A program made the position numbers and the translations under genes. A stretch of 15,494 nucleotides of DNA from NCBI GenBank assembly GCA_023386135.1, contig JAEWKG010000317.1, positions 1 to 15,494 of the forward strand. Direction: 5' to 3'. Below are positions 1 through 7,112 of the stretch, one piece after another. Under the pieces are notes generated by a model. That model ran no database searches and was not told the DNA's origin. It was given only the letters and a program-made list of their open reading frames with translations. How positions within the stretch are numbered: the stretch's first letter is position 1; each line of letters begins with the position of its first letter. The stretch comes from Pseudomonadota bacterium (GTDB lineage Bacteria; Pseudomonadota; Alphaproteobacteria; Sphingomonadales; Sphingomonadaceae).

Positions 1-349
1 CATCTGCGGCGAGACCATCCAGGGCCAGCGCTACTATCCGGGGCAGGAGTTCAAGCCGCACAACGACTGGTTCTATACCGACCAGGATTACTGGAAAGGC
101 GAGCGCAAGCGCGGCGGGCAACGCAGCTGGACGGCGATGGCGTTCCTCAACCAGGTCGACAAGGGCGGTGAAACCCACTTCGTCGAGGTCGGCGCCAAGA
201 TCGAGCCCAAGCCCGGTGTGCTGATGGTGTGGAACAATGCCCTGCCCGATGGCTCGCCCAACGAGAACACGCTCCACGCCGGCACGCCGGTGGTCGAGGG
301 CGTGAAGTACGTGCTCACCAAGTGGTACCGGACCCGGCGCTGGAAGTGA
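1..349 (+). CDS. 2-oxoglutarate/Fe(II) dioxygenase, prolyl 4-hydroxylase-like (5' end missing)
   Basis: This is the C-terminal part of a non-haem iron, 2-oxoglutarate-dependent dioxygenase. The reading frame is open from base 2, with 115 residues in the window, and ends in TGA at 347-349. The facial triad is visible: H20 and D22 (in FKPHNDWF) and the distal H92 (in NTLHAGTP). K102 ten residues later fits the basic residue that binds the 2-oxoglutarate carboxylate. GGETHF and the KPGVLMVW strand are typical of the prolyl 4-hydroxylase alpha-subunit-like fold. Such enzymes hydroxylate protein or peptide side chains; the substrate cannot be read from this fragment. The gene converges on the DUF1003 gene with only 3 bases between stop codons and no visible terminator. 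The N-terminus lies outside the window, so full length and any fused domain are unknown. Confidence 0.85.
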   Translation, partial: ICGETIQGQRYYPGQEFKPHNDWFYTDQDYWKGERKRGGQRSWTAMAFLNQVDKGGETHFVEVGAKIEPKPGVLMVWNNALPDGSPNENTLHAGTPVVEGVKYVLTKWYRTRRWK

Positions 350-352
350 CGG

Positions 353-928
353 TTACTTCGCGGGGTTCTTGATCTCCTCGATCACCTCCTCGATTTCCTC
401 GCCGGTCTTCTTCGCTCCGCGAATGGCGAGGTGCATCATCTTGTCGAACTTGCGCGATAGCCGCACGATCTCGAGCTGGGTGCGCAAGTTGACCTCGTAG
501 TCGTGGCGCGCGGTGATGCGGTCCTTCTTCGACTGACGGTTCTGGCTCATCATGATCACCGGAGCCTGCAGCGCGGCGAGGGTCGATAACGTCAAGTTGA
601 GCAGGATGAAGGGGTAGGGATCGAAATTCGCGCCGCCGATGCGCAGGACGTTGATCGCCATCCAGCCGGCCATGACGAGAACGAAGGCAACAATGAACGC
701 CCAGCTGCCGCCGACCGCGGCGACCCTGTCGGCCAGCCGGTCTCCCCAGGTGGAGTTGAGCTGCGCGGTTTCGTCGGCATCGCAGCCGACGAACGTGCCG
801 GCGAGCACACGCTTCAGGACCAGCTGTTCGTCCGCGTCGATTTCCTCGTAACTGCGTCCCAACAGCTCGTTCGCGAGCCGCTCGAGCGCCTCGTCGTCGC
901 AGTCCAACTCGGGTGGATCGTCGCTCAC
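353..928 (-). CDS. DUF1003 family membrane protein
   Basis: This 191-residue protein matches the DUF1003 family of small bacterial inner-membrane proteins, whose function is not established. Two hydrophobic segments are visible, about residues 75-95 (WAFIVAFVLVMAGWMAINV) and 106-128, separated by the short FDPYPFILLN turn. A family-typical basic stretch (QNRQSKKDR, about 129-137) follows, then a charged C-terminal helix that ends in an acidic and lysine-rich run. The N-terminal 70 residues are acidic and probably cytoplasmic. The start is taken as GTG at 926-928, inside the GTGA that also carries the lysS stop, a classic translational coupling. The frame stays open far upstream only because it shadows lysS. 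The overlap implies one transcript with lysS, but nothing in the sequence explains a functional link. Confidence 0.85.
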   Translation of the reverse strand: MSDDPPELDCDDEALERLANELLGRSYEEIDADEQLVLKRVLAGTFVGCDADETAQLNSTWGDRLADRVAAVGGSWAFIVAFVLVMAGWMAINVLRIGGANFDPYPFILLNLTLSTLAALQAPVIMMSQNRQSKKDRITARHDYEVNLRTQLEIVRLSRKFDKMMHLAIRGAKKTGEEIEEVIEEIKNPAK

Positions 929-2532
929 CGCGCGAGCGCCTCGGCGATCAGCTGACGGGTGTTGGCGATCCCGTAGAGCGCGATGAAGCTGCCCATGCGC
1001 GGCCCCTGGTCGCTGCCGAGCAGGGTGCGGTAGAGCGCCTGGAACCAGTCGCGCAGGGACGCGAAGCCGAACTCCTCGCGCTTGCCGATTTCGTAAACCA
1101 TCGTCTGCAGAGTCTCGGCCGAAGCGTCCGGTTCCATAGCTGACAATTGTTGGTCCAGCTCGCGCAGGGCCGCGGACTCGTTCGCGGTCGGCGCCTGCCG
1201 CACGAGGCCGGGCGCGATGAAATCGCGGTTGTAGGCGAGCGCGGTGCCGACGAGCTTGTTCAGCTCGGGGTGCGCGGCAGGATCGGCATCGCTCACGTAA
1301 TTGCCGAGGTAGGACCACACCTGCTCGCGCGTCGCGCCCGCGCCGAGCACGCCGACAAGGTTGAGCAGCAGCGCGTAAGTCACCGGCAGCGTGTCGCCCG
1401 CCCCCGCGCGCTCCGGGTCGGTCGCGCCGAGCAGGTGCCACACCGGGTTGCCGAGCTGCTTGTCGAGCGGCTGCTCGGCGAGCTGCCCGCGGAACTGCCA
1501 GTAATCGTCGACCGCGCGCGGGATCACCGCGGCGTGCAGGCTCTTGGCGCTCTTGGGATTGGGAAAGATGTAGAACCCCAGGCTCTCCTCGCTGCCGTAG
1601 GTGAGCCACTCCTCAATCGTCAGGCCGTTGCCCTTCGACTTCGAAATCTTCTCCCCATTGGCGTCGAGGAACAGTTCGTAGATCAGCCCTTCCGGCTTCC
1701 GCCCGCCGAGGATCTGGGCGATCTTCCCTCCAAGCACCCCGCTGTCGGTCAGGTCCTTGCCATACATCTCGTAATCGACGCCGAGCGCGGCCCAGCGCAT
1801 TCCCCAATCAGGCTTCCACTGCAGCTTGGCCATGCCGCCCAGCGCCGATTGTTCGATCGCTGCGCCGTCTTCGTCGATAAAGCGGATCGTGCCCGCTTCG
1901 GCATCGACCACCTCGACCGGCACCTGCAGCACGCTGCCGGTGGCGGGACTGATCGGCAGCACCGGCGAATAAGTCGCCGCCCTCTCGGCACGTAGAGTCG
2001 GCAGCATGACGTCCATGATTTCCTGGTAGTTGCGCAGCACGCGGCGCAGCGCATCGTCGAACCGCCCCGCGCGGTACATCTCGCTCGACGAAACGAACTC
2101 GTAGTCGAACCCGAAGCGGTCGAGGAAGGCGCGCAGCATCGCGTTGTTGTGCGCGGCGAAACTATCGAACCCCGCCTCGAACGGATCGGGGATGCGGCTC
2201 AGAGGCTGCCCGATATGGTCGGCGAGCATCTCCTTGTTGGGCACGTTGTCGGGCACCTTGCGCAGGCCGTCCATGTCATCGGAAAAAGCGACCAGCCGCG
2301 TCGGCGCGCCGCCTGTCAGCGCCTCGAACGCGCGGCGGACGAGCGTGGTGCGCAGCACTTCCTGGAAGGTGCCGATGTGCGGCAGGCCGCTGGGGCCGTA
2401 GCCTGTTTCGAACAGCACCGGCTGGCCATCGGGCCGGCGGCCGTCAGGATAACGCTTGAGCAGTTTGCGCGCCTCCTCGAACGGCCAGGCCTTGGACACG
2501 CGGGCGGCTTCGATCAGGGCAGCGTCGGTCAT
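925..2532 (-). CDS. lysS: Lysyl-tRNA synthetase, class I
   Basis: This enzyme charges tRNA-Lys with lysine in the cytoplasm. It is the class I (archaeal-type, LysK-like) form common in alphaproteobacteria, not the class II form of E. coli. The class I signatures are clear: HIGT at residues 52-55 in a Rossmann-fold N-terminus (GPSGLPHIGTF), and KISKS at 295-299 followed by KGNG. The predicted 535 residues fit the family. The chosen ATG (2530-2532) has a GAAGGG ribosome site 9 bases upstream. An in-frame ATG seven codons earlier (2551-2553) is possible but not better placed. The frame is open to 2883, but that extension would translate the structured repeat and is not protein-like. The stop overlaps the start of the DUF1003 gene. 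No second lysyl-tRNA synthetase is seen here. Confidence 0.95.
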   Translation of the reverse strand: MTDAALIEAARVSKAWPFEEARKLLKRYPDGRRPDGQPVLFETGYGPSGLPHIGTFQEVLRTTLVRRAFEALTGGAPTRLVAFSDDMDGLRKVPDNVPNKEMLADHIGQPLSRIPDPFEAGFDSFAAHNNAMLRAFLDRFGFDYEFVSSSEMYRAGRFDDALRRVLRNYQEIMDVMLPTLRAERAATYSPVLPISPATGSVLQVPVEVVDAEAGTIRFIDEDGAAIEQSALGGMAKLQWKPDWGMRWAALGVDYEMYGKDLTDSGVLGGKIAQILGGRKPEGLIYELFLDANGEKISKSKGNGLTIEEWLTYGSEESLGFYIFPNPKSAKSLHAAVIPRAVDDYWQFRGQLAEQPLDKQLGNPVWHLLGATDPERAGAGDTLPVTYALLLNLVGVLGAGATREQVWSYLGNYVSDADPAAHPELNKLVGTALAYNRDFIAPGLVRQAPTANESAALRELDQQLSAMEPDASAETLQTMVYEIGKREEFGFASLRDWFQALYRTLLGSDQGPRMGSFIALYGIANTRQLIAEALAR

Positions 2533-2693
2533 TGCCGGGTGCCCTTCGCGCATGAGCGCCAAGCTGGCAAGACGGGCGGCCTTCTGAGGGTACTTGTCAC
2601 AATGATCCACCCTATTTTTTGAAAATGCTCGCGGCCCCGATTTCCTCTTATCTTCAAATATTTCCGGACGGAATGCCCCGTCACCATTGTCAC

Positions 2694-2852
2694 CTTCCCC
2701 TCTTCCATTGAGGGAGAGGGAGGAGCGCCGCAGGCGCGGAAGGAGAGGGGACGGCGGCGCCAGCCGCCGCTGGCGCGGCGACCCCCTCGCGGGTCCCCGC
2801 AAAGTAATACTTTGCGGGGTGCCCCTGACCCTCTCCTGCAAGGGGAGAGGGC
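2694..2852. repeat. Hairpin-rich MITE/REP-like intergenic repeat
   Basis: A non-coding element of about 159 bases is made almost entirely of inverted repeats. In order these are: a terminal hairpin 2698-2720 (9-base arms, one mismatch, loop ATTGA); GCGCC-GCA-GGCGC at 2725-2737; a perfect 8-base stem with a CGCC loop at 2757-2776; a perfect palindrome 2795-2819 with 12-base arms around one A; and a terminal hairpin 2829-2851 with arms CCCTCTCC/GGAGAGGG. The two terminal hairpins are inverted copies of each other at about 19 of 23 positions, so the whole element has terminal inverted repeats. No transposase or obvious target duplication is present. A dispersed non-autonomous element is the best guess; repetition elsewhere in the genome cannot be checked here. 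Confidence 0.7.
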
Positions 2853-2900
2853 TATTTGGCTTTGGCGAGACGGTCATGCGCACCGCCTAAGTCATTTTCC

Positions 2901-2917
2901 CGCCTGTAGGACAGGCG
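2901..2917. repeat. Small inverted repeat upstream of the helicase gene
   Basis: CGCCTG, loop TAGGA, CAGGCG form a perfect 6-base stem 41 bases before the helicase start codon. It has no T-run on either strand, so it is not a convincing terminator. It may be an operator or a leader hairpin. The rest of 2533-2957 holds the large repeat plus an AT-richer stretch (about 2600-2670) that probably contains the lysS promoter, but I see no clear -35/-10 pair there. Confidence 0.35.
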
Positions 2918-2957
2918 CGATGTTTACTTTTCGTTCCGCGCTTTACATGGGTAGGCG

Positions 2958-5678
2958 GTGAGCGCACCGCTTCTCCTCCCTGCCCTCCACGCGAGCCACG
3001 CCGGCACCTGGCTCCGCGACCGCGACAGCACGCGGGGATGCGGCAAGGGCGATGCCGTCATGGCGGCAGCGGATACCCCGCTGCTGCTGCTCAACGCACC
3101 GCTGGTGGCGACGCGGCTCGGGTATCCGGACCTCTCGGGCCTCGACCTGCTCGAGCTGTTCGCGTTCGTGCATCCCGCGCGCTTCGCGGTGCCGACGCCG
3201 AAAGGACTGGCGCACGCGCTGGGGATGGCCGAACCCGCAGGCGACGACGCGGTGCCGGCGTTCCTGCAAGCGGCTGCCGGCACGCTGATCGAAACCTGCG
3301 AGAGCGAGGATTGGCCCGAACGCGAAGGCGCGTGGTCGACCCTCCAATCGCTCATCCGCATGCGCTGGCCGTGGGCGCAGGTGCTGCTCCCACACGTCCG
3401 CAAGCCCGAGAAAGCCGAGCGCTGGCTTTTCGCGCGCCTGCCGGAGTGGGAGGAAGCGCCGGAGCGCCCCGCTCCCGGCCACGTGCTGATCGAAGAGGAG
3501 GAAGTCGAAGGCCGCCTTGCCCGCCTCACCGGCGAAGGCGCGGAGGTGCGCGACGGGCAGCGGCGCTATGCGCGTGAGGCGAGCGCGGTGTTCGCGCCCC
3601 GCACCAAGCGCGGGGTGCCGCACGTGCTGCTGGCGCAGGCCGGCACCGGCATCGGCAAGACGCTTGGCTATCTCGCGCCCGCCCATCTGTGGAGCGAGCG
3701 GTCGGGCGGCACGGTATGGGTCTCGACCTACACCAAGAACCTCCAGCGCCAGCTCCGCCGCGAGAGCGCGCGGGCCTGGCCACACACGCGGCAGGACGGC
3801 ACCCGGCCGGTGGTCGTGCGCAAGGGGCGCGAGAACTACCTCTGCCTGCTCAACCTGGAGGACGCGCTGCAGGGGGGGTTTGGCGGGCGCGCGGCGATCC
3901 TCGCCCAGCTCGTCGCCCGCTGGGCCGCCTTCAGCCAGGACGGCGACATGATCGGCGGTGACCTGCCGGGGTGGCTGGGCACGCTGTTCCGGAAGCGCGG
4001 GATTGCGGCGCTGACCGACCAGCGCGGCGAGTGCGTCTATGCCGGCTGCCCGCACTACCGGAAGTGCTTCATCGAGCATGCCGCGCGCGCCTCCGCCCAA
4101 GCCGACCTCGTCATCGCCAATCACGCGCTGGTGATGGTCAATGCGGCGCGCGGGCGCGATCATGCGCAGCGGCCGACGCGGATCGTGTTCGACGAAGGGC
4201 ACCACGTGTTCGAGGCAGCGGATTCGACCTTCGCCGCCGCGCTGACCGGGGCCGAGGCGATCGAGCTCAGGCGGTGGATCGTCGGGCCGGAGAAACAGGC
4301 GCGCGGTCGTCGACGCGGCCTTGCGGCACGGCTGGCCGATGTGGCCAGCTACGACGAGGCGGGCGGCAATGCGATCGAGGCGGCGCTCGAAGCCGCGCAG
4401 GTGCTGCCGAGCGAAGGCTGGTTGCAACGGCTGGTCGAGGGCGTGCCGCACGGTTCGGTCGAGGCGCTGCTCGGCGCGGTGCGCGCGACGACTTACGCGC
4501 GCGACGAGAGCGGCGGGCAGGAGGCGGGCTACGGGATCGAGACCGAAGCCGCCGGGCTCGACGGGCCGGTGGTCGAGCTGGCGGCGCAAGCTGCGGGTGC
4601 GCTCGCCGCGATCCGCAGTCCGCTAATGAAGCTTGGCGGGCGGCTGGAGGCGATCCTCGCCGATCCGCCCGACTGGCTCGACGCGCAGGGCCGCGCGCGG
4701 ATCGAGGGCGCGCGCCATTCGCTGCAGTGGCGCTGCGACCTCCTCGCGGCGTGGGAAGCGCTGCTCGACCGGCTCGGCGGCCCGGGCGACCCGGAGTTCG
4801 TCGATTGGCTGGCGGTCGAGCGCAGCGACACGCGCGAATTCGACGTCGGCCTGCACCGCCATTGGCTCGACCCGATGAAGCCGTTCGCGCGTGTCGTGCT
4901 CGAACCGGCGCACGGCGTGATGCTGACCAGCGCGACGCTCAAGGATGGCGCAGATTGGGATGCGGCGGTCGCACGCAGCGGGGCGCACCACCTCGACGCG
5001 CAGCCCCGGCTGAGCGAGGCAGAGAGTCCGTTCGACTACGCCAGCAACGCCGAAGTGCTGATCGTCACCGACATCCAGCGCGGCGACATCCCGGCGCTGG
5101 CGGGCGCGTACGGACGGATCGTCGAAGCGTGCGGCGGCGGCGTGCTCGGGCTGTTCACCGCGATCCGCCGCCTGCGCGCGGTGCACGGTCGCATCGCAGA
5201 CCGCCTCGCCCGCTCGGGCCTGCCGCTCTATTCGCAGCACGTCGATCCGATCGACACCGGCACGCTGGTCGATATCTTCCGTGACGATCCCGCCGCCTCG
5301 CTCCTCGGCACCGACGCCTTGCGCGACGGGGTCGACGTGCCGGGCCGCAGCTTGCGCTGCGTGGTGATGGAGCAGGTGCCCTGGCCGCGCCCGACGATCC
5401 TCCACCGCGCGCGGCGGGCGGCGGGCGGCGGCAGCGCCTACGATGACCGCCTGATCCGCGCGCGGCTGGCGCAGGCGTTCGGGCGGCTGATCCGCTCGAA
5501 GGACGACCGCGGGCACTTCGTGGTCCTCTCGCCTGCCTTCCCTAGCCGCCTGCTTGGCGCGTTTCCGGTCGGGACACCGATCGTGCGCTGCACGCTCGAC
5601 GAGGCTTTACAACGCCTCGCATCCGGTGTCTCCGGTAGCCAGGAACCGGCCGACACGGCCGCCGAGGGGATGACCTGA
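2958..5678 (+). CDS. DinG/XPD-like ATP-dependent DNA helicase with Fe-S cluster
   Basis: This 906-residue superfamily 2 helicase belongs to the DinG/XPD group, which unwinds DNA 5' to 3' in repair and replication stress. Visible motifs are Walker A AGTGIGKT (228-235), motif Ia around WVSTYTKNLQRQL, a DEGH Walker B box (412-415), MLTSATL (motif III region), a GTDALRDGVDVPG strand, and motif VI QAFGRLIR (839-846). Four cysteines (C296, C359, C364, C370) between motifs Ia and II have the spacing of the XPD/DinG 4Fe-4S cluster. The first 200 residues (LPALHASHAGTWLR, then LLELFAFVHPARFAVPTPKG) resemble the N-terminal region of sphingomonad homologues. They support GTG at 2958 rather than ATG at 3061, although the ribosome site is weak. 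It probably forms a transcript with the sixA-like gene that starts 2 bases past the stop. Confidence 0.9.
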   Translation: MSAPLLLPALHASHAGTWLRDRDSTRGCGKGDAVMAAADTPLLLLNAPLVATRLGYPDLSGLDLLELFAFVHPARFAVPTPKGLAHALGMAEPAGDDAVPAFLQAAAGTLIETCESEDWPEREGAWSTLQSLIRMRWPWAQVLLPHVRKPEKAERWLFARLPEWEEAPERPAPGHVLIEEEEVEGRLARLTGEGAEVRDGQRRYAREASAVFAPRTKRGVPHVLLAQAGTGIGKTLGYLAPAHLWSERSGGTVWVSTYTKNLQRQLRRESARAWPHTRQDGTRPVVVRKGRENYLCLLNLEDALQGGFGGRAAILAQLVARWAAFSQDGDMIGGDLPGWLGTLFRKRGIAALTDQRGECVYAGCPHYRKCFIEHAARASAQADLVIANHALVMVNAARGRDHAQRPTRIVFDEGHHVFEAADSTFAAALTGAEAIELRRWIVGPEKQARGRRRGLAARLADVASYDEAGGNAIEAALEAAQVLPSEGWLQRLVEGVPHGSVEALLGAVRATTYARDESGGQEAGYGIETEAAGLDGPVVELAAQAAGALAAIRSPLMKLGGRLEAILADPPDWLDAQGRARIEGARHSLQWRCDLLAAWEALLDRLGGPGDPEFVDWLAVERSDTREFDVGLHRHWLDPMKPFARVVLEPAHGVMLTSATLKDGADWDAAVARSGAHHLDAQPRLSEAESPFDYASNAEVLIVTDIQRGDIPALAGAYGRIVEACGGGVLGLFTAIRRLRAVHGRIADRLARSGLPLYSQHVDPIDTGTLVDIFRDDPAASLLGTDALRDGVDVPGRSLRCVVMEQVPWPRPTILHRARRAAGGGSAYDDRLIRARLAQAFGRLIRSKDDRGHFVVLSPAFPSRLLGAFPVGTPIVRCTLDEALQRLASGVSGSQEPADTAAEGMT

Positions 5679-5679
5679 C

Positions 5680-6207
5680 CTGCCCAAGCTGCTCGGCCTC
5701 CTTCGCCATGCGAAGTCCGATTGGGACGACATCGGCATGCGCGATTTCGACCGCGGGCTCAACGAGCGCGGCCGCCGCGGCGCGCGGTTGATCGGGCAGC
5801 ACATCCGCGATCACGGGGTGAAGTGGGGTGCGGTCGTCGCCAGCCCTGCGGTGCGCGTCACGCAGACACTCGACGAAGCGCTGCCGGGGGTTGAGGCGCG
5901 CTACGACAAGCGGGTCTATCTCGCCGATGCCGAGACCCTTCTCGATGTCGTGCGCGAAAGCGGTGACGCAAGTGCGGTGCTACTCGCAGGGCACAATCCG
6001 GGGCTGCAGGACCTGCTGTTCGCCCTGATCCCGCCCGAAAGCGAGAACGACCTGTTCGACGAAGCCTCGGTCAAATTTCCCACCGCCACCTTCGCGGTGA
6101 TCGAACTGGCGATCGACGACTGGGCGAGCCTCGACAAGGACGTTGGAAAACTGGTCCACTTCGCCCGCCCGCGCGATCTCGATCCGGCGCTGGGCCCAGA
6201 AGCCTAA
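5680..6207 (+). CDS. SixA-type phosphohistidine phosphatase (histidine phosphatase family), CTG start
   Basis: This small (175 residues) histidine phosphatase resembles SixA, which removes phosphate from phosphohistidine on signalling or PTS proteins in the cytoplasm. The catalytic motif LLRHAKSDW is near the N-terminus (His10). DFDRGLNERGRRGA, the SPAVRVTQT segment and AGHNPGLQDL (second catalytic His) follow in family order. The first in-frame ATG (5737) lies downstream of the catalytic RHA, so it cannot be the true start. An in-frame TGA at 5671-5673 limits any extension. The only sensible initiator is CTG at 5680-5682, giving MPKLLGLLRHAK, preceded by GAGGGG at 5664-5669 with 10-base spacing. 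It begins 2 bases after the helicase stop. Its TAA shares 2 bases with the opposing soxR stop. Confidence 0.85.
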   Translation: MPKLLGLLRHAKSDWDDIGMRDFDRGLNERGRRGARLIGQHIRDHGVKWGAVVASPAVRVTQTLDEALPGVEARYDKRVYLADAETLLDVVRESGDASAVLLAGHNPGLQDLLFALIPPESENDLFDEASVKFPTATFAVIELAIDDWASLDKDVGKLVHFARPRDLDPALGPEA

Positions 6208-6644
6208 CGCAGCACGCGCGGACCGCTGCCGCCCTCGCCCCACTTGTCCTGCGGGTTGTAGAGGCGGCACTTCTTCAAGGACAGACAGCCGCAACCGATG
6301 CAGCCGGTCAGGTCCTCGCGCGTCTTTTCAAGCGTTGCGATCCTGGCGTCGATCGCCGCGCGCACGCCGGTGCTGATCCGCTCCCAGTCGCGCTGCGAGG
6401 GATTGCGGCCCTGTGGCAGCCGCGCCAGCTCGCGCTCGATCTCGCCCAATGACAGGCCGAGGTTCTGCGCGATCAGCACGAAGCTCAACCGGCGGATGTC
6501 GCTGCGCAGGAAGCGCCGCTGGTTGCCGCCGGTGCGCAGCGGCTCGATCAGGCCGCGTTCCTCGTAATAGCGGATCGCCGAGACCGAGAGCCCGGTGCGG
6601 CGGGCGAGATCGCCGATGGTCAAGAGGTCGCTCGATCGCAGCAT
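6204..6644 (-). CDS. soxR: Redox-sensing MerR-family activator SoxR
   Basis: This 146-residue MerR-family regulator carries the SoxR iron-sulfur signature. An N-terminal winged helix (about 8-75, LTIGDLARRTGLSVSAIRYYEERGLI) is followed by a dimerisation helix (about 82-112). The [2Fe-2S] motif CIGCGCLSLKKC places cysteines at 115, 118, 120 and 126, the C-x2-C-x-C-x5-C spacing of SoxR. The family senses superoxide or redox-cycling compounds through oxidation of the cluster and then activates promoters by untwisting a long spacer. ATG at 6642-6644 has AAGGAGAT six bases upstream. A near-perfect SoxR box lies in the 87-base gap shared with the divergent VOC gene, implying autoregulation and control of that gene. 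No soxS is present, as is usual outside enteric bacteria. Confidence 0.95.
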   Translation of the reverse strand: MLRSSDLLTIGDLARRTGLSVSAIRYYEERGLIEPLRTGGNQRRFLRSDIRRLSFVLIAQNLGLSLGEIERELARLPQGRNPSQRDWERISTGVRAAIDARIATLEKTREDLTGCIGCGCLSLKKCRLYNPQDKWGEGGSGPRVLR

Positions 6645-6660
6645 CGCGAAATCTCCTTGA

Positions 6661-6678
6661 CCTCAAGTTAGCTTGAGG
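6661..6678. promoter_or_regulatory. SoxR operator (SoxR box)
   Basis: CCTCAAGTTAGCTTGAGG differs at one central base from the symmetrical SoxR box CCTCAAGTTAACTTGAGG. It lies 17 bases upstream of the soxR start codon and 53 bases upstream of the VOC start. On the plus strand TTGACC at 6657-6662 overlaps the left arm and could be the -35 of the VOC promoter, with the operator filling the spacer as in MerR-type activation. The -10 is not obvious. Confidence 0.9.
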
Positions 6679-6731
6679 TTGCATCAACGCCAAGCGGGCG
6701 ATTCGATCCGCGGCTCAAGCGAGGAATTTCG

Positions 6732-7103
6732 ATGCCCACCGGCACGCTCGAACACTGCAACATCACCGTCTCCGACCCCGAGCGCAGCGCCGCGCTGCTC
6801 GAGAAGCTGTGCGGGTGGCACGAACGCTGGCGCGGGCCGTCGCAGCTAGGCGGGCGGACGATCCACTGCGGCACCGATGACGCCTACATCGCGCTCTACA
6901 CGCGCGACGGCGCCGCTGGGCCATACGCCAAGGGCGCGCCGCTCAACCATGTCGGCCTGCTGGTCGACGACCTCGACGCGGCGGAGGCGGTGGTGAAGGC
7001 CGCCGGCCTCGAACCGTTCAACCACGCCGACTACGCGCCCGGCCGCCGGTTCTACTTCTTCGACTGGGACCAGATCGAATGGGAAGTGGTCAGCTACGCC
7101 TAG
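6732..7103 (+). CDS. VOC (glyoxalase/bleomycin-resistance) family protein
   Basis: This 123-residue protein has a single vicinal-oxygen-chelate unit pair with two beta-alpha-beta-beta-beta repeats: LEHCNITVSDPERSAAL at the N-terminus and LNHVGLLVDDLDAAEAVV from about residue 71. Candidate metal ligands are H8, H73 and E118 (WEVV), matching glyoxalase I-like positions. The family includes glyoxalases, dioxygenases, and fosfomycin and bleomycin resistance proteins, so the substrate cannot be named. ATG at 6732 has GAGGA 7 bases upstream. The gene is transcribed away from soxR with the SoxR box between them, so it is probably SoxR-activated. That suggests a role in dealing with redox-active compounds or their products such as reactive aldehydes. 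It converges on map with a 9-base gap. Confidence 0.85.
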   Translation: MPTGTLEHCNITVSDPERSAALLEKLCGWHERWRGPSQLGGRTIHCGTDDAYIALYTRDGAAGPYAKGAPLNHVGLLVDDLDAAEAVVKAAGLEPFNHADYAPGRRFYFFDWDQIEWEVVSYA

Positions 7104-7112
7104 GCGCCACCA

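Noticed and set aside
2694..2852. CRISPR array or intrinsic terminator cluster
   Set aside because: The hairpins differ from each other, are not separated by regular spacers, and have no T-runs after the stems.
2533..2883. Extension of lysS by 117 codons upstream
   Set aside because: The extension translates the hairpin repeat and has no resemblance to a synthetase N-terminus; a good ribosome site sits before the ATG at 2532.
2687..2890. 67-codon frame on the plus strand in the repeat
   Set aside because: It is Arg/Pro-rich translation of the inverted repeats, with no ribosome site or conserved motif.
2943..4589. 548-codon open frame antisense to the helicase gene
   Set aside because: It is a GC-rich shadow: high Arg/Ala/Pro/His content, no recognisable motif, and it lies fully opposite a gene with intact helicase motifs. 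The same applies to long antisense frames at 4623-5516, 8645-10255, 10501-12168 and 12527-13456.
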